From Aliirhizobium wenxiniae (GTDB lineage: Bacteria > Pseudomonadota > Alphaproteobacteria > Rhizobiales > Rhizobiaceae), in contig NZ_JAEUAN010000001.1 of assembly GCF_019511445.1 (NCBI RefSeq), positions 124,001 through 188,000 on the forward strand: 64,000 nucleotides of DNA, written 5' to 3'. The translations under genes and the position numbers were made by a program. This document shows positions 7,740 to 16,594 of the stretch, piece by piece (the first letter of the stretch is position 1; each line of letters opens with the position of its first letter). The notes beneath the pieces are model-generated. The model did no database searches. It was not told where the DNA came from and saw only the letters and a program-made list of their open reading frames with translations.

Positions 7740-10700
7740 TCACTCGGCCGCCATTGGCGGCAGTCGCAGGACGCGCTGGCCGGCCTGTGCCCCCGGATTT
7801 GCGCCTGATGCTGTTGATTTCTCGTTGTTTTCCAGACGATCTAGCCGTTCCTCAAGCTCCGACAGACTGCGACGATTTTGCCGTGTCTGATGGGCGACTT
7901 CTTCCGAAGACATGAGGTCCTCTTCTTCCTTCTTGCCAACGAAGCGGCCGAACAGTCGCCCGAGCAGACGCGACAGATCGTCCATGATGAGGAAAAAGGA
8001 AGGAACGACGAGCAGCGACAGCACGGTCGAGACGATGATGCCGCCGATGACGGCGATCGCCATCGGCGCGCGGAAGGAGCCGCCTTCGCCGACGCCCATG
8101 GCAGACGGAAGCATGCCGGCCGACATGGCGATCGAGGTCATGATGATGGGTCTTGCACGCTTGCGGCCGGCCTCGACCATGGCGTGAACCCGTTCCAGCC
8201 CGTGCCGTTTCATCTCGATGGCGAAATCGACCAGCAGGATGGCGTTCTTCGTCACGATGCCCATCAGCATGAGGATGCCGATCAGGACGGGCATGGAGAG
8301 CGCGTTCTGCGTTGCGATCAGGGCTACCGCCACGCCGCCGATGGCGAGCGGCAGGGAGAACAGGATGGTGAAGGGCTGGATGACATCCTTGAACAGCAGG
8401 ATCAGCACGACGAGAACCAGCATCAGGCCCATCAGCATGGCATTGCCGAAACTCTGCTGCATTTCCGCCTGGACCTTGGCGTCACCGCTTTCCGCCAGCC
8501 GCACCGTCGGCGGTAGTTCTGTTTCGTCGACGATGCGCTTGAACTCGGCAGTCGAGGTGTCCAGTGCCGTGCCGAAGGGCACGTCGGAGCCGATCGCCAC
8601 GACGCGGTTGCGGTCGTTGCGCTTGATCGAGCTTGGGCCTTCCGAATAGTCGATATCGGCAACGCTGTAGAGCGGCACCATCGTGCCAGACGATGTCTTG
8701 ACCTTGAGGTTGCGGATCGACTGAAGGTCGCGGCGGGTGTCGAGCGAGGTCTGCACGCGGATCGGGATCTGGCGGCTGTCTAGCGAGATCTTTGCAAGGT
8801 TCGCGTCGATATCGCCGATGGTTGCGACGCGCACGGTTTCGGAAATCTGCTGCGGGGTGATGCCGAGGCGCGAGGCTTCCGCCATGCGCGGACGGATCTG
8901 CAGTTCCGGCCGGGGCAGGGCGCCTTCGGAGGAGACATTCACCAGGATCGGAGATGCGCGCAGTCGCGATTCCAGCAGGCTTACGGCATCATTCAGGTCG
9001 TCCTCGCTGGAGGAGAGGAAGTTGAAGGACAGTTCGCGTTCGGCGCGGTCGTTGACCTTGGAGATGCGCACGTCGGGGATCGAGCGGACGGCGGCGAAGA
9101 TGTCCTTTTCGACATCCCATTGCGGGCGTGTGCGGCCATGCTCCGGCAGTTTCGGCAGGAGATCGCCGATCAGCGGGATCGAGCCGAGGCCCTTGTTGAC
9201 CAGCGTCTTTGCCAGCGAATGGTCGATATTCTGCAGGATGATGCGGACTGTGGCGCGGCGCAGTTCGAGATCGCCCTTGGGCGATGCGCCGCCGAGAGTG
9301 AAGACACTTTCGACGCCATCGATATCCTTTACCGCATCATAGACGCTGGTCGAGACCGCATCCGTTTCTTCAAGTGTCGCGTTCGGCGGCAGCTCAAGAG
9401 AGAGAACCACGCGGGAACTGTCATCCGGCGGCAGGAAGCTGCCCGGTACCTTGCTCAGAAGGAACAGCGAACCGCCCAGGAAGGCGAAGGCTGCGACCAT
9501 GGTTGCGTAACGCCAGTACCATTTGCGCGTCGTTGCGGTGACAACGCGGGTATAGGCCTTCATCAGCCTTCCGTCATTGTCGTGGTGGTCATCCTCGCGG
9601 CCATCCTCGGCGCGCATCAGGTAGGCTGCCATCAGCGGTGTGATGAGGCGCGCGACCGCGAGTGAGAAGAAGACGGAGAAGGCGACCGTCAGGCCGAACT
9701 GGATGAAATACTGGCCCGCAATGCCCGGCATGAAGGAGACGGGTACGAAGACGGCGATGATGGTGAAGCTGGTGGCGATCACCGCCAGGCCGATTTCGTC
9801 GGCGGCTTCCAGCGATGCCCGATAGGGTGTCTTGCCCATCTTGATATGGCGGGCAATGTTCTCGATCTCGACGATCGCGTCGTCGACGAGGATGCCGGTC
9901 GCAAGCGTCAGCGCCAGGAAGGAGACGAGGTTCAGCGAGAACCCCATAATGTCCATGATCCAGAAAGTCGGGATGGCGGACAGGGGGAGGGCGACGGCGG
10001 CAATCAGGGTTGCGCGCCAGTTGCGCAGGAAAAGGAAGACGACGATGACGGCGAGGATCGAGCCTTCCACCAGCGTGTGAAGTGCCGCCTCGTAATTTCC
10101 GTAGGTGAAATAGACCGAGTCATCGACCATTTCGATCGCGACGTCGGGATGCGACTTGCGAATTCCGTCCAGCCCCTCAGCCACGGTTTCGGCCACCGAG
10201 ACTTCACTTGCTCCCTTGGCGCGGAATACGGCGAAGGTGACTGACGGCGTGCCGTTGAAGCGCGAGAAGGACTTTTGCTCCTCATAGGTATCGGTCACGC
10301 GGCCGAGCTCGGACAGTTTTACGAAGCGGCCGTTGGAGAGCGCGATATTGGTATCGGCAAGCTGCTGGACATTGCGGGCGTCGCCGAGCGTGCGGATCGT
10401 CTGCTCGTTGCCCGCCACCTGGCCGCGGCCGGAACCGAGATCGACATTGGTGCCCTTGATCTGGGTGTTCACGTCGGCCGCGGTGATGCCGTAAGCGTCG
10501 AGCTTGGCAGGGTTGAGGGCGACGCGCACTTCGCGATCCGAGCCGCCGTAGCGGTCGATACGGCCGATGCCGGGTTTGCCCTGCAGGTCACGGGTGATCG
10601 TATCGTCAACGAACCAGGAGAGTTCCTCCAGCGTCATGTTCGGCGAAGAAACGGCAAAGGTCTGGATCGCCTGTCCTTCGACATCGACCTTGGTGACGAT

Positions 10701-11078
10701 CGGCTCTTCGATGCCGGCGGGCAGATCGCTGCGAATCTTGTCGATCTGGTCCTTTGTGTCCTGAACAGCCTCTTCGGTGGGCTTTTCGATGCGGAAGACG
10801 ATGACGGTCTGCGACTGTCCGTCGGTGACGGTCGACTGGATCTCGTCGATGCCGCTGATCGAGGCGACGGCATCTTCGATTTCCTTCGTCACCTGCATCT
10901 CGAGTTCGGCCGGCGAGGCGCCGCTCTGAACCACCGTTACGGAGACGACGGGGACGTCGATATTCGGGAAACGGGTGATCGGCAGCGCAAAGAAGGATTG
11001 CAGGCCGACATAGAGCAGCAGACCGAAGGCGAGCAGGGGAGCGATCGGATTGCGGATAGACCAGGCGGAGAAGTTCAT
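7740..11078 (-). CDS. RND multidrug efflux pump, HAE1 type
   Basis: An inner-membrane proton-driven RND transporter of 1112 residues (family norm 1030-1050). It begins MNFSAWSIRNPIAPLLAFGLL, carries the GILVDDAIVEIENIARH motif of TM4 with its proton-relay aspartates, and GIVTKNAILLVDFA with the relay lysine in TM10. Two large periplasmic loops flank the TM blocks. After the last TM helix there is an unusual cytoplasmic extension of about 75 residues including a short coiled coil (SLSELEERLDRLENNEK). The gene overlaps the membrane-fusion gene by ATGA, so they form an operon. No outer-membrane factor gene is adjacent. Confidence 0.95.
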   Translation of the reverse strand: MNFSAWSIRNPIAPLLAFGLLLYVGLQSFFALPITRFPNIDVPVVSVTVVQSGASPAELEMQVTKEIEDAVASISGIDEIQSTVTDGQSQTVIVFRIEKPTEEAVQDTKDQIDKIRSDLPAGIEEPIVTKVDVEGQAIQTFAVSSPNMTLEELSWFVDDTITRDLQGKPGIGRIDRYGGSDREVRVALNPAKLDAYGITAADVNTQIKGTNVDLGSGRGQVAGNEQTIRTLGDARNVQQLADTNIALSNGRFVKLSELGRVTDTYEEQKSFSRFNGTPSVTFAVFRAKGASEVSVAETVAEGLDGIRKSHPDVAIEMVDDSVYFTYGNYEAALHTLVEGSILAVIVVFLFLRNWRATLIAAVALPLSAIPTFWIMDIMGFSLNLVSFLALTLATGILVDDAIVEIENIARHIKMGKTPYRASLEAADEIGLAVIATSFTIIAVFVPVSFMPGIAGQYFIQFGLTVAFSVFFSLAVARLITPLMAAYLMRAEDGREDDHHDNDGRLMKAYTRVVTATTRKWYWRYATMVAAFAFLGGSLFLLSKVPGSFLPPDDSSRVVLSLELPPNATLEETDAVSTSVYDAVKDIDGVESVFTLGGASPKGDLELRRATVRIILQNIDHSLAKTLVNKGLGSIPLIGDLLPKLPEHGRTRPQWDVEKDIFAAVRSIPDVRISKVNDRAERELSFNFLSSSEDDLNDAVSLLESRLRASPILVNVSSEGALPRPELQIRPRMAEASRLGITPQQISETVRVATIGDIDANLAKISLDSRQIPIRVQTSLDTRRDLQSIRNLKVKTSSGTMVPLYSVADIDYSEGPSSIKRNDRNRVVAIGSDVPFGTALDTSTAEFKRIVDETELPPTVRLAESGDAKVQAEMQQSFGNAMLMGLMLVLVVLILLFKDVIQPFTILFSLPLAIGGVAVALIATQNALSMPVLIGILMLMGIVTKNAILLVDFAIEMKRHGLERVHAMVEAGRKRARPIIMTSIAMSAGMLPSAMGVGEGGSFRAPMAIAVIGGIIVSTVLSLLVVPSFFLIMDDLSRLLGRLFGRFVGKKEEEDLMSSEEVAHQTRQNRRSLSELEERLDRLENNEKSTASGANPGAQAGQRVLRLPPMAAE

Positions 11079-12286
11079 TGCGAAACCTCCGCTCCCTTGG
11101 CCGTAGCCGCTTTTTCCGGAACCGGCGCGATATGATCGCCGTCACGGACGAAGGCGCCGGCCTTGGCGACGACAACATCGCCGGCCTCAAGGCCATTCAA
11201 GACCTGAACAAAGCCGCCATCCTGGAAGCCGATGTCGATCTTCACTTGCCTTACGACGCCGTCCTCGACCTTGCGGGCAAAGGAGCCTTGCCGATCCGTC
11301 GTCACGGCGGAAAGTGGAAGGGCGAGCGCTTCGGTTTCATCGACGATGATTGCCGCGCGCCCATACATGCCGGCGCGCGCGCCGCTATCGGGATCGATCT
11401 CGATATGGACGAGGCCGAGCCTTGTGGTCTGATCGACTGTCGGAGAGACAAGCCGCACGCGGCCTTCGATCTCCCGCTGGCCGCCGGCAACGGTGACCAG
11501 CGCCTTCTGGCCGACCCTGGCCTTCTGGATGTCGGATTCGGAAATGTCGGCGACCAGTTCGATCGCGCCGTCCTTGATGATGGTGAAAAGCGGATCGCCA
11601 TTGCCGGATGCAATCGCGCCGACCTTGGCGTTCTTGGCCGAGATGACACCGGCAACCGGCGCCTTGACGCCGGTGCGGGCGAGTTGCAGTTCGACATCGG
11701 CGAGCTGGGCTTCGATGACGTTGACATCGGCCTCTGCGACCGCAACCGACTGGCGGGCGGCATTCAGCCGGGCGCGGGCGACATCCACCTGGGCATTCGC
11801 CTGTTCGAGCTGCGAGACGGTGCTCGTGCCGCTCTGGTTCAGCTTCTGGGTACGGTCGCGCTGTTTGGTGGCGTCGTCGAGATTGGCCTGAGCCTCGATC
11901 ACCTGCGCCTGATACTGTGCGACCGAGGCCTTCGCCTTTGCCCTGTTTGCCTGGTACTGGCTCTTCTGGAGCAGAAGCGCGTCGTCGTTCAGGGTTGCGA
12001 GAACGGCATTGGCCTCGACCTCGTCGGCGACATCGACATTGATCGTTTTCACAGAGAGGCCTTCGACCAGCGGCTGCACATAGATTTCGTCGATGGGGCG
12101 GATGCTGCCCGTCGCGATGATGCGGTCGGTGAGCGGTTTCGTGACCGCTTCCGTAACGATGATCGACGGAAGCTTGGCTTCCGCCGCTGCCGGCCGGCCG
12201 GTTTCCTGTGCTGCGAGTGGTGCCGCTGCGGCGCAGGACAGCAGCAGAACAAGGGCGGGGATCGATTTCAACAGGCGATACGGCAT
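11075..12286 (-). CDS. RND efflux membrane-fusion (periplasmic adaptor) protein
   Basis: A 403-residue HlyD-like adaptor that links the RND pump to an outer-membrane channel. A signal peptide is evident (SIPALVLLLSCAAAAPLAAQ). A lipoyl/hairpin region of about residues 70-220 contains a long alanine/glutamine-rich coiled coil (KAKASVAQYQAQVIEAQANL ... QLEQANAQVDVARARL), followed by the KAPVAGVISAKNAKVGA lipoyl half, a beta-barrel and a membrane-proximal domain. The start at 12286 is the one that places the signal peptide at the N-terminus; upstream extension encodes arginine/cysteine-rich shadow sequence. The stop overlaps the pump start. Confidence 0.93.
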   Translation of the reverse strand: MPYRLLKSIPALVLLLSCAAAAPLAAQETGRPAAAEAKLPSIIVTEAVTKPLTDRIIATGSIRPIDEIYVQPLVEGLSVKTINVDVADEVEANAVLATLNDDALLLQKSQYQANRAKAKASVAQYQAQVIEAQANLDDATKQRDRTQKLNQSGTSTVSQLEQANAQVDVARARLNAARQSVAVAEADVNVIEAQLADVELQLARTGVKAPVAGVISAKNAKVGAIASGNGDPLFTIIKDGAIELVADISESDIQKARVGQKALVTVAGGQREIEGRVRLVSPTVDQTTRLGLVHIEIDPDSGARAGMYGRAAIIVDETEALALPLSAVTTDRQGSFARKVEDGVVRQVKIDIGFQDGGFVQVLNGLEAGDVVVAKAGAFVRDGDHIAPVPEKAATAKGAEVSQ

Positions 12287-12630
12287 GCGGCAAATCCACG
12301 GTCTGGAGGAACAGGCATGCGCCGACCATCGGCATCCCCTGGTCATACTTCCTCCCTGTATGACGCGGGACCAAAGCTTGATCCGACACTTTCCTTCGGT
12401 TCAACCGAGAAAAGTTCGGGCTCGCTTGGGCAGCTACCTTTACGTGTTCGTCTTCAGGCGATCAATCCATGCAAGTTAAGACGCGTTGACATGTTCTGAT
12501 GGCAAAAAAATGCCCGACTATGACGCCGGGCAGGAAGAAGTAGCAGAGACTTTTGGTGCTGAATTGTTTCAGCACCATTTCAACGCAGTTTCGCTGGCAA
12601 AACCGGTTTCCGCTTTTGCCGGATTGGCTC
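12287..12630. other. Intergenic region with degenerate palindromic element
   Basis: About 340 bp between the efflux operon start and the end of the pyrimidine-importer operon. It must hold the promoter of the efflux operon. A degenerate copy of the type 1 palindromic element occupies about 12585-12630. A further inverted repeat GGTGCTGAA / TTTCAGCACC (about 12555-12577) could act as a terminator for neither clearly. I see no gene. Confidence 0.5.
12585..12630. repeat. Palindromic intergenic element, degenerate type 1 copy
   Basis: The core GGCAAAACCGGTTTCCGC-TTTTGCC matches the design of the elements at 40719 and 45578 (stem, then CCGGTTTCC loop, then complementary stem). The outer arms are eroded. 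It lies directly after the stop of the substrate-binding gene and could serve as its 3' hairpin. Confidence 0.6.
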
Positions 12631-13596
12631 CTATTTCAGCGCCGCGCTGGTGATGTCGGCCGTATAGGCGCCTTCCGGAGCCTTGCTGATGATCTTCTGG
12701 TCGGTCAGCGCTTTCACCGTGCGTTCATAGGTTGCCATGTCGAGCTTGCCGTCGCCGATCAGCTTGGCGACTTCGCCCATCATCCGCTTCTGGTGGTTTT
12801 CGTCCTGGCCGCCATTGTCCATGACGATCTCGGCGGCTTCATCCGGGTTGTCGATGGCGTATTTCCATCCCTTCATCGAGGCGCGGACGAATTTGACCAT
12901 GTTCTCCTTGAACTTAGGATCCTTCAGCTTGTCCTCGCTGACATAAAGGCCGTCTTCCAGAAGGTCGTTGCCGAGCGCGGTATAGTTGAAGACGGTGAGG
13001 TCTTCCGGCTTGAAGCCTGCGTCGATCGCCTGCCAATATTCGTTATAGGTCATGACCGAGATGCAGTCGGCCTGCTTCTGGACGAGCGGCTGCACGTCAA
13101 AACTCTGTTTCAGCACGGTCACGCCATCGGCGCCGCCTTCGGTCTTCAGGCCCAGCTTGTTCATCCAGGCAAAGAACGGATATTCGTTGCCGAAGAACCA
13201 GACACCCAGCGTATGGCCCTTGAAATCTGCCTCGGTCTTAACCGGGCCGTCCTTCGGACAAATCATCTGCAGGCCGGATTTCTGGAAAGGCTGGGCGATA
13301 TTGACGAGCGGAACGCCCTTTTCGCGGGCGACGAGGGCGGCCCCCATCCAGGTGACAGTGACATCCGCCCCGCCGCCGGCAATGACCTGTTCCGGCGCGA
13401 TATCCGGGCCGCCCGGCTTGATCGTCACGTCAAGGCCTTCTTCCTCATAGAACCCCTTGTCCTTGGCGACGAAATAACCGCCGAACTGGCCCTGGGCCAC
13501 CCATTTCAACTGCAGCGTCAGCTTTTCGGCGGCGAGCGCCTGTGCTGCGGCAAGCGACATTGCGCCTGCCATCAATGCCATCATCATCTTTTTCAT
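12631..13596 (-). CDS. ABC transporter periplasmic substrate-binding protein, NMT1/THI5-like
   Basis: A 321-residue secreted binding protein (signal peptide MKKMMMALMAGAMSLAAAQALA) of the NMT1/THI5 family, whose members bind pyrimidine-like, thiamine-precursor or nitrogenous ring compounds. Typical features are KLTLQLKWVAQGQFGGYFVAKDKGFYEEEGLDV at the start of the mature domain and GPDIAPEQVIAGGGADV. ATG 13596 follows GAGGGAAAC. Because it belongs to the hydantoinase/ureidopropionase operon, the likely ligand is a pyrimidine or its dihydro/ureido derivative; that is inference from context. Confidence 0.88.
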   Translation of the reverse strand: MKKMMMALMAGAMSLAAAQALAAEKLTLQLKWVAQGQFGGYFVAKDKGFYEEEGLDVTIKPGGPDIAPEQVIAGGGADVTVTWMGAALVAREKGVPLVNIAQPFQKSGLQMICPKDGPVKTEADFKGHTLGVWFFGNEYPFFAWMNKLGLKTEGGADGVTVLKQSFDVQPLVQKQADCISVMTYNEYWQAIDAGFKPEDLTVFNYTALGNDLLEDGLYVSEDKLKDPKFKENMVKFVRASMKGWKYAIDNPDEAAEIVMDNGGQDENHQKRMMGEVAKLIGDGKLDMATYERTVKALTDQKIISKAPEGAYTADITSAALK

Positions 13597-13674
13597 GGTC
13601 GTTTCCCTCTGGTTGCCTGCTTGTTTACTCAGGTCATGTGCCGGCATGGATTTCCCCGTGCCGGGTATCGGCGC

Positions 13675-14802
13675 CTAACGACTGCGGTTAGACGGATGCC
13701 AGAATGTCGTGGCTCTCTCCCCGAGCGCGACGACACCATAAAATACCGAGCCGACGAGGGCTGCAACGGCGATTTCGGCCCAGACCATATCGACATTCAT
13801 GCGGCCGATCTCGGTCGATATGCGAAAGCCCATGCCGACGATCGGCGTGCCGAAGAATTCGGCAACGATCGCGCCGATCAGCGCCAGCGTCGAGTTGATC
13901 TTCAGGGCGTTGAAGATGAAGGGCATGGCGGCGGGAAGCCTGAGCTTCGTCAGCGTCTGCCAGTAATCCGAAGCGTAGGAGCGCATCAGATCGCGCTCCA
14001 TCGAGCCTGCGGCTTCCAAGCCGGCGATCGTGTTCACCAGCATGGGGAAGAAGGTCATGACGATGACGACGGCGGCTTTGGACTGCCAGTCGAAGCCGAA
14101 CCACATGACCATGATCGGGGCGACGCCGATGATCGGCAGGGCCGACATGAGATTGGCGACCGGCAGCAAGCCGCGGCGGAAGAAGGCGATGCGGTCGGCA
14201 AGGATTGCCACTGCGAAGCCTGCTGCGCAGCCGACGACATAACCGAAGATGACGGCCTTGAAGACGGTCTGCTGCACATCCGCCCAGAGTGTCGGGACAG
14301 ATGCCACAAGCCGGGCGCCGATGGCGGAGGGGGGCGGCAGGATGATGAAGGGAATGCCGAGGCCCCGCGTGAGTGCTTCCCACAGGATCAGGATCCAGGC
14401 GCCGAAGATCGCCGGAATGACGAGGCGCAGAAGGTTGTCCGCCATCTTGGAGCGAACCCGGATTTCGCAGAGGAGACTGACGCAGCGCCAGGCGAGCAGC
14501 CAGTTTGCTGCGAGCACGAGGAAGAATGCCGGGGATGCAGCACCTTCATTGCCGGCAAGGCGGGCAATCATGAGGCCGGTGGAAAAGTGAGCGCAGACGA
14601 AGAGCATGACCGACAGGAACAGGGCGGGCAGGGGAAGCAGCGAGACGAGGGCTGCGCCGATGGTGAGGACGAAGATGGAGAACATCAGCATCAGGCTGAA
14701 GGCCAGCGGGGCTTGCGGCATCAGCAGCGGAAGCGTGGCCAGTGCTAAAAGCGACAGTGCCAGCGCCAGCAGAGATTGCCATGGTCGCATCAGATTGCTC
14801 AT
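13675..14802 (-). CDS. ABC transporter permease with extra N-terminal membrane domain
   Basis: A 375-residue inner-membrane permease of the SsuC/TauC/ThiX type. The BPD-transporter domain is the C-terminal half, with the EAA-like loop SMERDLMRSYASDYWQTLTKLRLPAAMPFIF that docks to the ATPase. The N-terminal 110 residues form an additional set of hydrophobic segments (LLALALSLLALATLPLLM, MLMFSIFVLTIGAALVSLLP) not present in the usual 250-residue permeases. It overlaps the second permease by ATGA. Together the two form a heteromeric channel. Confidence 0.88.
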   Translation of the reverse strand: MSNLMRPWQSLLALALSLLALATLPLLMPQAPLAFSLMLMFSIFVLTIGAALVSLLPLPALFLSVMLFVCAHFSTGLMIARLAGNEGAASPAFFLVLAANWLLAWRCVSLLCEIRVRSKMADNLLRLVIPAIFGAWILILWEALTRGLGIPFIILPPPSAIGARLVASVPTLWADVQQTVFKAVIFGYVVGCAAGFAVAILADRIAFFRRGLLPVANLMSALPIIGVAPIMVMWFGFDWQSKAAVVIVMTFFPMLVNTIAGLEAAGSMERDLMRSYASDYWQTLTKLRLPAAMPFIFNALKINSTLALIGAIVAEFFGTPIVGMGFRISTEIGRMNVDMVWAEIAVAALVGSVFYGVVALGERATTFWHPSNRSR

Positions 14803-15698
14803 GCCGGCCTCCCGCTCGGTCTTGCACCCATCGCGCGGTCAACGAGCCTGCCGGCCAGCGCCACGATGGTGACCAGAAGGGCGGCGAGCACGGAACCGGC
14901 AATGAGCGCTGCCCAGATGTCGATGGTCTGGCTGTAATAGGCGCCGGCGAGCAGTTTCGAGCCGATGCCCGCGACGGCGCCGGTCGGCAGTTCACCGACG
15001 ATCGCGCCGACGAGGCTTGCCGCGATCGCCACCTTCATCGAGGTGAACAGGAAAGGTACGGAGGCGGGCACGCGCAATTTCCAGAAGGTCTGGGCGGTGC
15101 TGGCATTGTAGGTGCGCATCAGGTCGAGCTGGATGAGTTCGGGGGAGCGCAGGCCCTTCACCATGCCGACGGCGACGGGGAAGAAGGAGAGGTAGGTCGA
15201 GATTAGCGCCTTGGGCAGAAGTCCGGTGATGTTGATCGCGCCGAGGACGACGATGACCATCGGGGCAATCGCGAGGATCGGCACCATTTGCGAGGCGATG
15301 ATCCACGGCATCAGGCTGCGATCCAGCGCCTTCACATGGACGATGCCGACGGCGATGAGGATGCCGAGAATGGTGCCGAGCGAGAAGCCGACGGCGGTGG
15401 AAGATAGCGTCACCCAGGCGTGGTAGACGAGGCTGCGGTTAGAGGTGACCTTCCTGAGAAACGTATTTTCGAAAACGTTCGCGGCGACCTGATGCGGGGC
15501 GGGAAGTGTCGGCTTCGGCTGCGACATGGTCTTTTCGAGGAACTCGATCACTGTCGAGGTGACGTTGGCGCGGCGGTCGAGATCGCGCTGGAAGGGCGCG
15601 TTCATGAAGTAAGCGCCGACATACCAGATGGCGATGATGGCGATGACGATCACCGTGACGGGCATGATCCTGTGCCTGATGAGTTTTTCCTGTCCCAT
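14799..15698 (-). CDS. ABC transporter permease
   Basis: A 299-residue permease, the partner of the preceding gene. It has an N-terminal anchor (VTVIVIAIIAIWYVGAYFM), a periplasmic segment with KTMSQPKPTLPAPHQV as in NMT1-associated permeases, and the EAA-like docking loop SPELIQLDLMRTYNASTAQTFWKLRVPASVPFLF. The ATG at 15698 shares a base with the stop of the small membrane protein upstream, so translation is coupled. Confidence 0.9.
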   Translation of the reverse strand: MGQEKLIRHRIMPVTVIVIAIIAIWYVGAYFMNAPFQRDLDRRANVTSTVIEFLEKTMSQPKPTLPAPHQVAANVFENTFLRKVTSNRSLVYHAWVTLSSTAVGFSLGTILGILIAVGIVHVKALDRSLMPWIIASQMVPILAIAPMVIVVLGAINITGLLPKALISTYLSFFPVAVGMVKGLRSPELIQLDLMRTYNASTAQTFWKLRVPASVPFLFTSMKVAIAASLVGAIVGELPTGAVAGIGSKLLAGAYYSQTIDIWAALIAGSVLAALLVTIVALAGRLVDRAMGARPSGRPA

Positions 15699-16033
15699 CA
15701 GCTTTTCGCTCCAACCGGAAACAGCATCAGCACCATGGCCGCAACACCGAGGCCGACGCCGGCAAGCTGGGTGGAGGTCAGGCGTTCACCGAAGATGGCG
15801 AAGGCGATGAGGTTGATCAGCAGCAGTTGCGCAATCGCCGAGACCGAGATCGCCAGCCCCAGCCCGCCTTCCCGCATCAGCTTCACCATCATCAGGTTGC
15901 CGATGCAGTAGAGGGTCAGGGACAGGATCAGCAGAGCCATGTTGCTGGAGGCGATATAGGCGCGCGATGCGGTGGCGGCAGCAAGGAAGGTGGCCATGGC
16001 GCCGGTGAGCCAGAGGAGGAAGGCGGGGGTCAT
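15698..16033 (-). CDS. Small four-helix membrane protein, EamA/SMR-like
   Basis: A 111-residue hydrophobic protein with four predicted membrane segments, ending in TQLAGVGLGVAAMVLMLFPVGAKS, the pattern of half-size drug/metabolite transporters that work as dimers. ISASAIAQLLLINLIAFAIFGERLT-like sequence in the third segment (with the family glutamate/arginine ER) supports EamA/SMR membership. It is embedded in the pyrimidine operon, overlapping neighbours on both sides, so it may export a by-product or be a passenger. Substrate unknown. Confidence 0.72.
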   Translation of the reverse strand: MTPAFLLWLTGAMATFLAAATASRAYIASSNMALLILSLTLYCIGNLMMVKLMREGGLGLAISVSAIAQLLLINLIAFAIFGERLTSTQLAGVGLGVAAMVLMLFPVGAKS

Positions 16034-16413
16034 GGGGAGGGCCCCTTTCTCAGAAAGGCAGCCAGTTGGTTTTCGATTTCGATAAAAACGTAATCCGGTC
16101 CGTCGAGGATCTGAAGGTTGTCGAACCTTATAATGGTGAAGCCTTCGGCGCGCATGAACGCGTCGCGTTTTTGATCGTGCCTACGGCCGTAGTTGGTCTC
16201 GTGGTTGTCGCCATCGACTTCGATGACGACACGTGCCGAGAGCCAGGCAAAATCGGCGATGTAGGGGCCGATCGGCGTCTCCCGGCGAAAGCGGGCGCCG
16301 AAAGGGCGAAGGTCACGCAGCATGTTCCACATGGCCGCTTCGGCCTTGGTGAGTTCACGGCGCAGATGTTTCGCACGGGTGCGGGTTTTCGGATCGATGT
16401 TGGAATGCGGCAT
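16030..16413 (-). CDS. DUF559 (Vsr-like endonuclease fold) protein
   Basis: A 127-residue protein of the DUF559 family, related to very-short-patch-repair and restriction endonuclease folds. Seen are RAKHLRRELTKAEAAMWNMLR, the catalytic-like core FRRETPIGPYIADFAWLSARVVIEVDGDNH (D and ExD positions) and FTIIRFDNLQIL. The start at 16413 has GGAGGAG in front. Its length and role are unlike the flanking transport genes, and the upstream 180 bp is made of CT/AG-rich hairpins, which indicates that it entered as a mobile cassette. Function of the family is not established. Confidence 0.85.
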   Translation of the reverse strand: MPHSNIDPKTRTRAKHLRRELTKAEAAMWNMLRDLRPFGARFRRETPIGPYIADFAWLSARVVIEVDGDNHETNYGRRHDQKRDAFMRAEGFTIIRFDNLQILDGPDYVFIEIENQLAAFLRKGPSP

Positions 16414-16447
16414 CCCCACTCCTCCAAAAAGGAAGTCCCCTCCCCAA

Positions 16448-16552
16448 CCCCTCCCCACAAGGGGGAGGGGCTTAACCTGCCGTTCCCCCATTGCCGTCGT
16501 TTTGTAATGGAGTGAGACAGTGCCGCGCGTCTTCTCCCCCCTTGTGGGGGAG
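16448..16552. repeat. Pair of C-rich/G-rich hairpins upstream of DUF559
   Basis: First hairpin: CCCCTCCCC (16448-16456) with GGGGAGGGG (16462-16470). Second hairpin: CTCCCCC (16534-16540) with GGGGGAG (16546-16552). Both have a short ACAAG/TTGTG-type loop and are inverted relative to one another. Such C-rich hairpin pairs near DUF559 genes recur in rhizobial genomes to my recollection; this needs a search to confirm. Confidence 0.65.
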
Positions 16553-16594
16553 ATGGCCGGCAGGCCAGAGGGGGACTTTTTGCCCAAGGCGGCA

